Positions 1 to 6,127 of a DNA stretch of 20,263 nucleotides are shown in pieces. The notes below the pieces were generated by a model. The model was not told the origin of the DNA and did no database searches. It saw nothing but the letters and a program-made list of their open reading frames with translations. Location: the NCBI GenBank assembly GCA_045577595.1, contig JAZNIR010000075.1:1-20263 (forward strand), in the 5' to 3' direction. The position numbers and the translations under genes were made by a program. Numbering within the stretch: the first letter of the stretch is position 1; every line of letters starts with the position of its first letter. This DNA comes from Scatosoma sp045577595 (GTDB taxonomy: Bacteria; Bacillota; Clostridia; Christensenellales; Borkfalkiaceae).

Positions 1-5
1 TAAAT

Positions 6-47
6 CAACTCCTTGGCTCACAGAACGACATGGCTACGATCCGACTT
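6..47. other. Sequencing adapter remnant (MGI/DNBSEQ), not genomic
   Basis: These 42 bases, beginning CAACTCCTTG and ending CGATCCGACTT, are identical along their whole length to the reverse complement of the MGI/BGISEQ read-2 adapter as I remember it. The five bases before it would be the end of the sample index, which sits next to this adapter in that library design (inference). The last adapter T joins two genomic As and makes a false TAA in the clpX frame at 47-49. Homologues have a Gln codon there, so a lost C is likely. Genomic sequence starts at about 48. Confidence 0.93.
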
Positions 48-622
48 AAGGCGGTAGAAAACACCCCAACCAAGAATGTTTGCGGATTGATACGACGAAT
101 ATTTTGTTTATTTGCGGTGGGGCGTTCGTAGGACTTGATAAAATCGTTTCTTCCCGCAAAGACGATACGACGCTCGGTTTTGGCGGAAAGGTACGACTTG
201 GCGCAAACGAAGCGGATTACACCGTTTTAGACGACGTAAAACCGCAAGATTTAACCAAGTTTGGATTAATCCCCGAATTCGTCGGCAGAATCCCTATCGT
301 CGTTAATCTCGACCCGTTGGACGAAAACGCGCTTGTAAAAATTCTTACCGAACCGAAAAACGCGATTATCAAGCAATATCAAAAGCTTATCGGTTTCGAC
401 GGCGTAAAACTGACGGTGGAAGAAGAAGCGGTGAAAGAAATCGCGCAAACGGCAATTCGTTTAAAGACGGGCGCGCGCGGACTTCGTACGATTATCGAAA
501 GCGTGATGACGGAAGTGATGTATAAAATTCCATCGGAAAAAGACGTGGAAGAAGTGGTGATAACCAAAGAATGTTTAACGGACGGCAAAACCCCGAAACT
601 CATTTACAAACAAACGGCGTAA
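48..622 (+). CDS. clpX: ATP-dependent Clp protease ATP-binding subunit ClpX, 3' part
   Basis: This is the C-terminal half of ClpX, the AAA+ unfoldase that feeds substrates into ClpP. The readable frame begins GGRKHPNQE (50-76), the conserved RKH pore-loop segment, and continues into IDTTNILFICGGAF, the large-domain signature. The ClpP-docking loop reads LGFG (about 175-186) where the family has [LIV]-G-F. IPEFVGRIP and the sensor-2 motif GARGLR are intact, and the protein ends normally at a TAA at 620-622. The N-terminal zinc domain and Walker motifs are missing only because the contig ends here. The stop at 47-49 comes from adapter sequence, so this is a truncated gene and not a pseudogene; an internal TTG at 80 should not be taken as the start. 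A few residues near the edge (EC for EF, AFVG for AFDG) differ from the usual consensus and could be edge errors. Confidence 0.93.
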
Positions 623-628
623 AAGATA

Positions 629-659
629 AAAAACGGCTACTTAAAAAGTAGCCGTTTTT
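629..659. terminator. Bidirectional rho-independent terminator between clpX and rsmG
   Basis: A perfect 14-bp stem (arms 629-642 and 646-659) with a 3-base loop has the core ACGGCTACTT and is A-rich on the left arm and T-rich on the right. It gives a U-tract in both directions, so it can end both the rightward clpX and leftward rsmG transcripts. Confidence 0.9.
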
Positions 660-688
660 AAAATTCGTTCCATACTTGGGTGGCTCGT

Positions 689-1384
689 TTATAAAGGTTG
701 CTTGCGTTCCTTGCCCTGTCCACGCGGATATTTAGGGGGTGTATTTTTTATTTTTTCCACGATTGCCAGCGTGCGTTCGCCGTAATCGAAAGGCAAAGCG
801 TAACGAATTACCGTTTCCATCTTACCGCCTAAAATTTTATAAGCCGTTTCCGCTTGATAAATTTCTTCGTCGTTCCCCCCTTTGTACGCAATAAATAAGC
901 CACCTACCTTTACGAACGGCAAACAGTATTCGGAAAGGGTATTCATACGGGCGACGGCGCGAGCGGTTACGAAATCGTATTTTTCTCTAAATTCCGCTTT
1001 TTTCGCGCAATCTTCCGCGCGTAAATTATACACGCGCACGTTTTTTAAAGAAAGCTTTTCTACGACGGCGTTTAAAAATTCACATTTTTTACCAACGCTT
1101 TCAAATAAATCGAAAGATAAATCGTCGCGGATAAGTTTTAAAGGAATGGACGGAAAACCCGCGCCCGAGCCGATTTCCGCCACGTTCGCGTTTTGTTTAA
1201 AAAACCGTTCGCCTGCCACGCTGTCTAAAAAATGTTTATAAAAAATTTCCTTATCTTCCAAAATAGAAGTAAGGTTGTATTTTTCGTTATATTCCAATAA
1301 AAGAGATTGAAAAGCGTCGAAAATTTCCTTTTTTTCGCCTTTTAATACCTTTTCGTAGCCGTTTAAAATTTCTTGCATATCCAT
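689..1384 (-). CDS. rsmG: 16S rRNA (guanine527-N7)-methyltransferase RsmG (GidB)
   Basis: RsmG methylates N7 of G527 in 16S rRNA using S-adenosylmethionine. The 231-residue product has the family opening (NEKYNLTSI, then HFLDS), the SAM-binding loop EIGSGAGFP at about residues 70-78, and the TARAVA motif followed by a conserved core LPFVKVGG. The usual length is 230-240. I chose the ATG at 1384. A longer TTG start at 1435 would place the promoter inside the gene and adds residues with no family match. An in-frame ATG at 1378 is a close alternative. No Shine-Dalgarno precedes either ATG, and the predicted transcription start coincides with 1384. The gene converges on clpX and diverges from the origin region, so it is the first leftward gene from oriC, as rsmG often is in Firmicutes. 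Confidence 0.93.
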   Translation of the reverse strand: MDMQEILNGYEKVLKGEKKEIFDAFQSLLLEYNEKYNLTSILEDKEIFYKHFLDSVAGERFFKQNANVAEIGSGAGFPSIPLKLIRDDLSFDLFESVGKKCEFLNAVVEKLSLKNVRVYNLRAEDCAKKAEFREKYDFVTARAVARMNTLSEYCLPFVKVGGLFIAYKGGNDEEIYQAETAYKILGGKMETVIRYALPFDYGERTLAIVEKIKNTPPKYPRGQGKERKQPL

Positions 1385-1390
1385 AAATCT

Positions 1391-1419
1391 ATTATACCAT
1401 TCTTTTTTATAAATATCAA
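1391..1419 (-). promoter_or_regulatory. Sigma-A promoter of rsmG, probably leaderless
   Basis: On the minus strand: -35 TTGATA (1419-1414), exactly 17 bp, extended -10 TGG-TATAAT (hexamer 1396-1391). Counting 7 bases from the end of the -10 puts +1 at 1384, the A of the ATG. There is no ribosome binding site between them. Confidence 0.75.
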
Positions 1420-1450
1420 TCGTTTTTTTACACAATTTTTACACGGGATA

Positions 1451-1691
1451 AGTGTATAAAGATTTCCACTTTGTTTATAACTTCTGTGGATAAGTTTAAA
1501 ATTTTCCATAAAAAACAAATTAAAAAAATTACAAAGAAAAATTTATATAAAAATCGTCGACGGTTGTCCACTTGTCCACAATTTATTCCACTTTTTTATC
1601 CACTTATTTTCGGTGGTTGTCCACCTTTTAAAATATTCGTTATTCCCTTTATTTTAAAGAATTATACCTATTAAAAAAGGGTTTTTCCACA
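1451..1691. other. oriC: oriC DnaA-box cluster 1
   Basis: This gene-free stretch between rsmG and the ypsA-like gene is AT-rich and full of DnaA boxes (consensus TTATNCACA). TGTGGATAA at 1485-1493 is perfect. One-mismatch or near sites are AGTGTATAA 1451-1459, TTGTCCACT 1564-1572, TTGTCCACA 1572-1580, TTATCCACT 1596-1604, TTGTCCACC 1617-1625 and TTTTCCACA 1683-1691. The right-hand sites all point the same way, toward the trio and AT-rich element that follows. Genes leave this region in both directions (rsmG left, ypsA and dnaN right). I see no credible protein gene in it. The short open frame at 1471-1674 is Lys- and Phe-rich and is simply a by-product of base composition. Confidence 0.85.
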
Positions 1692-1745
1692 ACTTCACAC
1701 CACCCTACTACTATTACTACTATATATATTTTTTTATAATAATAA
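1683..1745. other. oriC basal unwinding element: DnaA box, DnaA-trios, AT-rich tract
   Basis: After the DnaA box at 1683-1691 and a short C-rich spacer come six triplets in phase at 1705-1722, read on the top strand as CTA CTA CTA TTA CTA CTA. The complement reads 3'-GAT GAT GAT AAT GAT GAT-5', so every triplet fits the DnaA-trio consensus 3'-[G/A]A[T/A]-5'. An almost pure A/T run follows at 1721-1747. This order is that of known bacterial unwinding elements, where DnaA on the box nucleates a filament on the trios and melts the adjacent AT tract. A second box in the spacer (ending CACA near 1700) is weak. Confidence 0.82.
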
Positions 1746-1755
1746 AAGGAATGAT

Positions 1756-1784
1756 TTGCCAGCCGAAAAAATATGTGCTATAAT
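1756..1784 (+). promoter_or_regulatory. Sigma-A promoter of the ypsA-like gene, probably leaderless
   Basis: -35 TTGCCA (1756-1761), 17 bp, extended -10 TGC-TATAAT (hexamer 1779-1784). The predicted +1 is about 1791, two bases before the ATG at 1793. The intervening bases AAAAACGT give no Shine-Dalgarno. The promoter abuts the oriC AT-rich tract, so firing could affect origin melting (inference). Confidence 0.72.
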
Positions 1785-1792
1785 AAAAACGT

Positions 1793-2293
1793 ATGAGAGA
1801 AAACGAGCAATTAAAACTAAATATCGAAAACGTTTTATATGAAAGCTGTCTTTTTACCGGACATAGGGAATTAGACGAAAATTTTGATAAAAAACTTTTA
1901 CAAGAAAGTGTGGAAGACGCGGTGCAAAACGGTGTAAAAACCTTTTACGTGGGTATGGCGAAAGGGTTTGATTTACTTTGCGCGGAAACGGTGGTAAAAA
2001 TAAAAGAAAAATACCCTTTTGTAAAAATGATTGCGTGCATACCCTGTTATAATCAAGAAAAAAGTTATTCGCAAGCGGATAAAAAACGGTACGTGGAACT
2101 GATAAAAAAAGCGGATGAAAAGGTGATTTTAAGTGAAAATTATTATAGGGGTTGTATGCAAAACAGAGATAGGTTTATGGTAGAAAAAGGAGATATGATG
2201 ATATGTTATTGTAGAAAAAAAACGGGCGGAACGGCGTACACCCTTTCCTATTTCCAAAAGAAAAAACCGACGGCAAAAGTGATTTTTTTGTAA
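1793..2293 (+). CDS. ypsA: YpsA-type SLOG family protein (DUF1273)
   Basis: The 166-residue protein fits the YpsA/DUF1273 branch of the SLOG superfamily (Rossmann-like, thought to bind nucleotide-derived ligands). Family marks visible are FTGHREL near residues 21-27, the glycine loop GMAKGFDLLCAE at about 54-65, the ACIPC strand, and a C-terminal NRDRFMVEKGD...GGTAYTLSY block. The family is about 165-185 residues, so it is complete. YpsA has been linked to cell division control in Bacillus and Staphylococcus, but its chemistry is unsettled. It lies directly between the oriC unwinding element and dnaN, where dnaA usually sits; there is no sequence relationship to DnaA. It is expressed from its own promoter, apparently without a leader. 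No clear terminator follows; dnaN has a separate promoter. Confidence 0.87.
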   Translation: MRENEQLKLNIENVLYESCLFTGHRELDENFDKKLLQESVEDAVQNGVKTFYVGMAKGFDLLCAETVVKIKEKYPFVKMIACIPCYNQEKSYSQADKKRYVELIKKADEKVILSENYYRGCMQNRDRFMVEKGDMMICYCRKKTGGTAYTLSYFQKKKPTAKVIFL

Positions 2294-2348
2294 ATTTTAA
2301 AAAAGCTAAAAAAAGAAGATAAAAAATAGCGTGTTTAGCGTATTTTGC

Positions 2349-2377
2349 TTGCATAATTAAGGCAAAAATGGTAAAAT
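2349..2377 (+). promoter_or_regulatory. Promoter of dnaN
   Basis: -35 TTGCAT (2349-2354), 17 bp, -10 TAAAAT (2372-2377) preceded by TGG as an extended -10. The leader is about 47 nt and carries the ribosome binding site AAAGGAGAAAAGG just before the ATG. A dedicated promoter means dnaN here does not rely on a dnaA transcript. Confidence 0.65.
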
Positions 2378-2430
2378 AAATAAAAAGGTTTAAATAATAC
2401 TTATTTAAAAGCAACGAAAGGAGAAAAGGT

Positions 2431-3537
2431 ATGAAATTTGTATGTGACGGTTTACTTTTATCGGACGCGTCGTTTACGGTAAGCAAAGCTTGCGCAACGA
2501 AAACGGTTACGCCCGTTTTGGAATGTATTAAAATCAATGCGAAAAACGATTGTTTAACGCTTACCGCGTACGACGGGGAAATTTCCATTGAAAAGAAAAT
2601 CAAAGCGGAAGTTTTTGAAGAAGGCGAAGTGTGTGTAAACGGTAAATTTTTCTCCGATTTCGTTGGTAAGATTTCGCGTAGCGAAGTGGTTATCGCGTCC
2701 GACGAAAAGGGCGTGGTGATTCGCTACGGCGACAGCGAATCGTATATGCAAACTCTTCCTGCGGTAGATTTTCCCGCCGTGAATAACACCGTATCCGAAG
2801 AAAAATATTTTACGACGAAAGAAAGCAGTTTAAAAGAACTCATTTCCAAAGTGGTGTTTTGTTCGGCAACGGACGACAGCCGTCCTATTTTGAAAGGTTG
2901 CTTATTAGAAGTGAAAGGCGGTAAATTAACGGCGACGGCGCTGGACGGATTTAGAATGGCGTTTTCGCAAACGGAAGGCGAATCGGAAGGCGGGGACGTG
3001 AAAATCGTAGCGCCTGCAAGAACGCTTACGGAAATTTCGAGAATGTTGGACGGCGACGACGAAATTAAAATTTTTGCCGATAAAAACAGACTTTCCGTAC
3101 AAGTGAAAGACACGGTGATTACGTCGAGATTGTACGTGGGCGAATTCGTAAGAAAAGAAAATATTTATCCCGTTGATTTTACGACGAAAGCGGTGGTTAC
3201 GCGCTCGGAAATTATCGAAAGTATCGAACGGGCAAGCGTCGTAATTCGCGGGGATAAAAACAATCTCGTTTTATTGGACGTGAAAAACGGAAAAATCAAC
3301 GTTTTGGCAAATTCCGATTTAGGCAAAGTAGACGAAAGTATTTTTGCGGAAATCGACGGTAAGGAATTAAAAATAGCAATGAACGCGAAATATCTTTTAG
3401 ACGCGTTGAAAGCGTTAACGGAAGAAAAGATTATTCTTTCCTTTAATACGTCCGTTTCCCCTTTCACTTTGGAAAACGTGGAAGATAAAAAGAGCCAATA
3501 TCTCGTATTGCCCGTAAGAACGGGCGCGTCCGCTTAA
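2431..3537 (+). CDS. dnaN: DNA polymerase III subunit beta (sliding clamp)
   Basis: DnaN is the ring-shaped processivity clamp that tethers the replicative polymerase to DNA. The 368-residue length matches the family (about 365-380). The three repeated clamp domains can be followed: KACATKTVTPVLECI near the N-terminus, ATDDSRPILKGCLLEV and TALDGFRMAF in domain 2, and the C-terminal PFTLENVEDKKSQYLVLPVR, which ends in the typical LPVR[TL] pattern that forms part of the protein-binding pocket. The ATG at 2431 has a strong Shine-Dalgarno (GGAGAAAAGG). The usual upstream partner dnaA and downstream recF are both absent; rpmH follows after 149 bases. No convincing terminator separates dnaN from rpmH. 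Confidence 0.97.
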   Translation: MKFVCDGLLLSDASFTVSKACATKTVTPVLECIKINAKNDCLTLTAYDGEISIEKKIKAEVFEEGEVCVNGKFFSDFVGKISRSEVVIASDEKGVVIRYGDSESYMQTLPAVDFPAVNNTVSEEKYFTTKESSLKELISKVVFCSATDDSRPILKGCLLEVKGGKLTATALDGFRMAFSQTEGESEGGDVKIVAPARTLTEISRMLDGDDEIKIFADKNRLSVQVKDTVITSRLYVGEFVRKENIYPVDFTTKAVVTRSEIIESIERASVVIRGDKNNLVLLDVKNGKINVLANSDLGKVDESIFAEIDGKELKIAMNAKYLLDALKALTEEKIILSFNTSVSPFTLENVEDKKSQYLVLPVRTGASA

Positions 3538-3586
3538 CAAACGCTTAATAAAAAGGCTGAAAAATAAAAAAAGCGGGCAAAATCGC

Positions 3587-3616
3587 TTGACGGGTTTCGC
3601 CCGTTTGCGTTATAAT
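3587..3616 (+). promoter_or_regulatory. Strong promoter of the rpmH-rnpA operon
   Basis: -35 TTGACG (3587-3592), 18 bp, perfect -10 TATAAT (3611-3616). The leader is about 64 nt and ends with the ribosome binding site AGGAG at 3674-3678. A small hairpin ACGGG-TTTCG-CCCGT covers the end of the -35 and the spacer; it lacks a T-run, so it does not look like the dnaN terminator. Confidence 0.78.
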
Positions 3617-3686
3617 ATTGAAAGTTATCGTGGGGTAACTTGCGAATAATAAAAAAGAAAAAAAGGTTTTATCAGGAGAATATATT

Positions 3687-3821
3687 ATGAAAAGAACTTA
3701 CCAACCCAAAAAAAGACAAAGAAGCAAAGTACACGGATTTAGAAAGAGAATGGCAACTTCTGCCGGCAGACGCGTTTTGAAAAGACGTCGCGATAAGGGT
3801 AGAAAAAGACTTACCCACTAA
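3687..3821 (+). CDS. rpmH: 50S ribosomal protein L34
   Basis: This 44-residue, very basic protein begins MKRTYQPKKRQRSKVHGF and ends GRKRLTH, with the near-invariant RMATSAGRRVLKRRRDKGR core of bacterial L34. L34 binds 23S rRNA in the large subunit. It is full length. The start ATG is preceded by AGGAG eight bases upstream. rnpA follows 102 bases later, the standard rpmH-rnpA pairing, with a partial terminator-like hairpin between them. Confidence 0.98.
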   Translation: MKRTYQPKKRQRSKVHGFRKRMATSAGRRVLKRRRDKGRKRLTH

Positions 3822-3866
3822 TCTTTAAAGTGTAAAAAAAGCGGTAGAAATCAAATTAAAAAAGCA

Positions 3867-3897
3867 ATTCCTTTCCTTTTTTATAAAGGAGAGGAAT
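3867..3897 (+). terminator. Attenuator-like hairpin between rpmH and rnpA
   Basis: Arms 3867-3879 and 3885-3897 form a 13-bp stem with one mismatch, a 5-base loop, and a T-run at 3902-3906 shortly after. The right arm contains AGGAGAGG. The position fits a leaky terminator that lets much more L34 than RnpA be made, a common need at this operon. Alternatively it is an RNA-processing site. Confidence 0.5.
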
Positions 3898-3923
3898 ACT
3901 GTTTTTAAAAGAAAGCGATAAAA

Positions 3924-4241
3924 ATGAAATATTTTCGATTAAAAAAACAAGCAGATTTTCAAAAATTATTTCAAAAAGGCAACCGCGCCTTTTCTTCTTC
4001 GCTCACTATGCTCTATCGCGAATCGGACAAGCCGAGTTTTGCTGTTTCCATAGGGAAAAGACACGGAAAAAGCGTACAAAGAAACCGAATTAAACGGTTA
4101 ATTCGAGAAGCTTTTAGAATAAATTTCGACGGTATAAAAGGGACGTATGCTATCGTATTCGTGCCCAAAGTGGCGGAAACGTACGATTTTCACACCTTTT
4201 CAAAACATATACAATGTATGATAAAGAAAAACAATTTATAA
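3924..4241 (+). CDS. rnpA: Ribonuclease P protein component
   Basis: RnpA is the small basic protein subunit of RNase P, which matures tRNA 5' ends. The 105-residue product has the family's hallmark SIGKRHGKSVQRNRIKRLIREAF (residues about 42-64), equivalent to the RNR motif that contacts the RNA subunit, and starts with the typical LKKQADFQKLFQKGNR. The ATG at 3924 is the only reasonable start because an in-frame TAA lies at 3906-3908. Its Shine-Dalgarno is poor (GAAAG), and the nearest good AGGAG is inside the upstream hairpin. The 3' end runs into the region where yidD begins. Confidence 0.96.
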   Translation: MKYFRLKKQADFQKLFQKGNRAFSSSLTMLYRESDKPSFAVSIGKRHGKSVQRNRIKRLIREAFRINFDGIKGTYAIVFVPKVAETYDFHTFSKHIQCMIKKNNL

Positions 4242-4282
4242 AAATCGGATATAAACGGCTGTTTAAAGAAAACGGCAAGTAT

Positions 4283-4540
4283 ATGCGAAAAAAAGTTTTT
4301 AAACCGTATATAAAAATGTTTTGTATGCGCGCGATTATCTTTTATCAAAAGCACTTATCCCGCCACACCTGTCTTTATCGCCCTACTTGTTCGCAATATA
4401 CGCTGGAAAGCATCAATAATCACGGCGTTTTGCTCGGGATTTTGCTCGGTACTTGGCGCATTTTACGTTGTAACCCCTTTTCCAAAGGCGGATACGACCC
4501 TACGCCCGAAGTTTGGCGTAAGAAAAAATGGATTATTTAG
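4283..4540 (+). CDS. yidD: Membrane protein insertion efficiency factor YidD
   Basis: YidD is a small membrane-associated protein that assists YidC-dependent insertion. Starting at the ATG at 4283 gives 85 residues, the usual size, with FYQKHLSRHTCLYRPTCSQY and the C-terminal RCNPFSKGGYDPTPEVW, both diagnostic, including the conserved Cys in PTCSQY and RCNP. A longer start at 4214 would add 23 residues, overlap rnpA by 28 bases and is less family-like, though neither start has a clear Shine-Dalgarno and coupling to rnpA translation is possible. It is followed after 56 bases by yidC, its functional partner. Confidence 0.93.
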   Translation: MRKKVFKPYIKMFCMRAIIFYQKHLSRHTCLYRPTCSQYTLESINNHGVLLGILLGTWRILRCNPFSKGGYDPTPEVWRKKKWII

Positions 4541-4596
4541 AATTTTCGTTTTTACGTTTTTTTATATAACGAAAAAGGGAAATAAGGGAAAATATT

Positions 4597-6099
4597 ATGC
4601 AATTAGCAAATTTATTAAGTGGCATCGGTATTTCCGTATATAGCGGAACTTCCGGCGTTGCGCTCAACTGGATAGGCAAAGCCATTCGCGGACTTATCAA
4701 TTTGGTAGGCTCGGTTGGTTTCGGTATTATCGTGTTTACGTTGATTTTGAAATTAATCGTATTGCCTTTCGACGTGCATCAACGGATTACGATGCGCAAG
4801 CAAAATATTAAAATGGAACAAAACAAGGCGCGTATGGAAAAATTGCAAAAGCAATACGCCCACGATAAAGAAACGTACAATAAAAAGGTGATGGAATTGC
4901 AAAAAGAAGCGGGATTTTCCGCTTGCTCGTCCTGTTTGCCGATGATTTTGTCGCTCGTTATTTTTATCGTAGCCATTAACGCGTTTAACGATTACGCAAA
5001 GTTTGCAAACGTACAAAATTATAACGATATGGTGGACGCGTACAACACGCGGATTCTTTCCGAATGCGTGGATTTGGATAACGACGCGCTTACGTTTGAC
5101 GAAGTTTCCAAAGAAAACAAAATCACCGTGGAAGGAACGGAACAAACGATTTACGAACATTATTTGCGCGTTTCTACCAACGATAAAAATATTTATTTCG
5201 AAGTGAAATTTAATCAAAACGACGACCCGTCTACGCCTGCAAACGAAGGTAGAGACCAATATATTCAATATCTTAACGGTTACAATCCGTCGATAAACGA
5301 ATACGATTACGCCGATTTAAAACAAGCGGAAAAGAGTTATTATATCAACGAAACCAAAGCGCTTGCAGTGGACGGTATGCAAGATTTAGTAGACGAAGCT
5401 TTGCAAAAAGCGGAAACGGAAAATCCTGCGATTACACCCGAAGACAAAGCGACGATTCAAGAAACGACGATTAAAAACTACTATATCGGTTTGGCGCAAG
5501 ACGCCGTCGTCGTGCGTTACAACACGTCCGTAAAACCCCGTTCCGACTTTTTCTGGATTAAAAACGTGTGGATGACGGACGCAAGCTATAAACACCCGAT
5601 TGCAAGTTACAGCGATTTTAAAACGGAATTGTCGACGGCAAGCGGTTGTGGAAGTTGCGACGGATGTAGCGGAGCAGTCGTTTCGGATATTCCCGCAAAA
5701 GACGCGTACGACCAAGTTACGGCAAAGCTTGGCAGACAAAAGAGCGAAGCAAACGGGTATTATATCTTGATTGCCCTTTCTATCGGCACGATTTTATTGC
5801 AACAATTCGTTTCGATGCATTCGCAAAAAGCGCAAAACAAATATTCGTCGGTGGACGGTTCGAGCGGTTCGCAACAAAAGATGACGCTGATTATAATGAC
5901 GGTTATGTTTGCCATCTTCTCGTTTATGTATTCGGCGGCGTTCTCTATCTATATGATTATGAGCAACGTGCTTTCGTTGATTTCTACGCTGGTGATTAAC
6001 AAATTCGTGGATATGAACGCAGCGAAAAAAGAAGAAGAAGCGTTCCGTGCAAGACACGACAGAAAATACGTGCAAAACAAAAATTCGAAGAAAAAATAA
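4597..6099 (+). CDS. yidC: Membrane protein insertase YidC, with large extracytoplasmic insertion
   Basis: YidC inserts and folds inner-membrane proteins. The Oxa1-type core is visible: a membrane segment at about 38-58, the cytosolic coiled hairpin (62-105), a second segment led by the CLPM motif (113-131), then, after a long insert, segments at about 387-405, 428-447 and 449-468 and a basic C-tail ending NSKKK. The hydrophilic-groove positive charge is Lys52 (FTLILKLIVLPFD), where most family members have Arg. At 500 residues it is nearly twice a typical Gram-positive YidC. The extra roughly 250 residues (about 132-386) lie between segments 2 and 3, outside the cell, and contain the WIKNVW segment normally found there plus CGSCDGC at 351-357. 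There is no lipobox or obvious signal peptide. I recall similar extended YidC proteins in some Clostridia, but the insert has no function I recognise. The ribosome site is a modest AAGGG. Confidence 0.95.
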   Translation: MQLANLLSGIGISVYSGTSGVALNWIGKAIRGLINLVGSVGFGIIVFTLILKLIVLPFDVHQRITMRKQNIKMEQNKARMEKLQKQYAHDKETYNKKVMELQKEAGFSACSSCLPMILSLVIFIVAINAFNDYAKFANVQNYNDMVDAYNTRILSECVDLDNDALTFDEVSKENKITVEGTEQTIYEHYLRVSTNDKNIYFEVKFNQNDDPSTPANEGRDQYIQYLNGYNPSINEYDYADLKQAEKSYYINETKALAVDGMQDLVDEALQKAETENPAITPEDKATIQETTIKNYYIGLAQDAVVVRYNTSVKPRSDFFWIKNVWMTDASYKHPIASYSDFKTELSTASGCGSCDGCSGAVVSDIPAKDAYDQVTAKLGRQKSEANGYYILIALSIGTILLQQFVSMHSQKAQNKYSSVDGSSGSQQKMTLIIMTVMFAIFSFMYSAAFSIYMIMSNVLSLISTLVINKFVDMNAAKKEEEAFRARHDRKYVQNKNSKKK

Positions 6100-6127
6100 G
6101 GGGTCTTTTAAATAAAAGGAGAAGGAA

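Noticed and set aside
47..49. In-frame TAA suggesting clpX is a pseudogene
   Set aside because: The T belongs to the adapter sequence; homology of the following residues to ClpX continues directly and the rest of the gene is intact.
1385..1435. Longer rsmG start at TTG 1435
   Set aside because: It would place a consensus -35/-10 promoter inside the gene, has no ribosome site, and adds residues without family similarity.
1471..1674. Small open frame in oriC
   Set aside because: It consists of AT-rich DNA and DnaA boxes, has low-complexity Lys/Phe/Ile content, no ribosome site and no recognisable domain.
3587..3606. Hairpin ACGGG-TTTCG-CCCGT as dnaN terminator
   Set aside because: It has only a 5-bp stem, is not followed by a T-run, and overlaps the rpmH promoter.
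4214..4282. Longer yidD start overlapping rnpA
   Set aside because: The 23 extra residues are not typical of YidD and there is no Shine-Dalgarno; the ATG at 4283 gives the usual length. Kept as a possible alternative only.
4753..6075. Long antisense open frames within yidC
   Set aside because: They mirror the codon pattern of yidC, give His/Arg/Phe-rich low-complexity proteins and have no ribosome sites.
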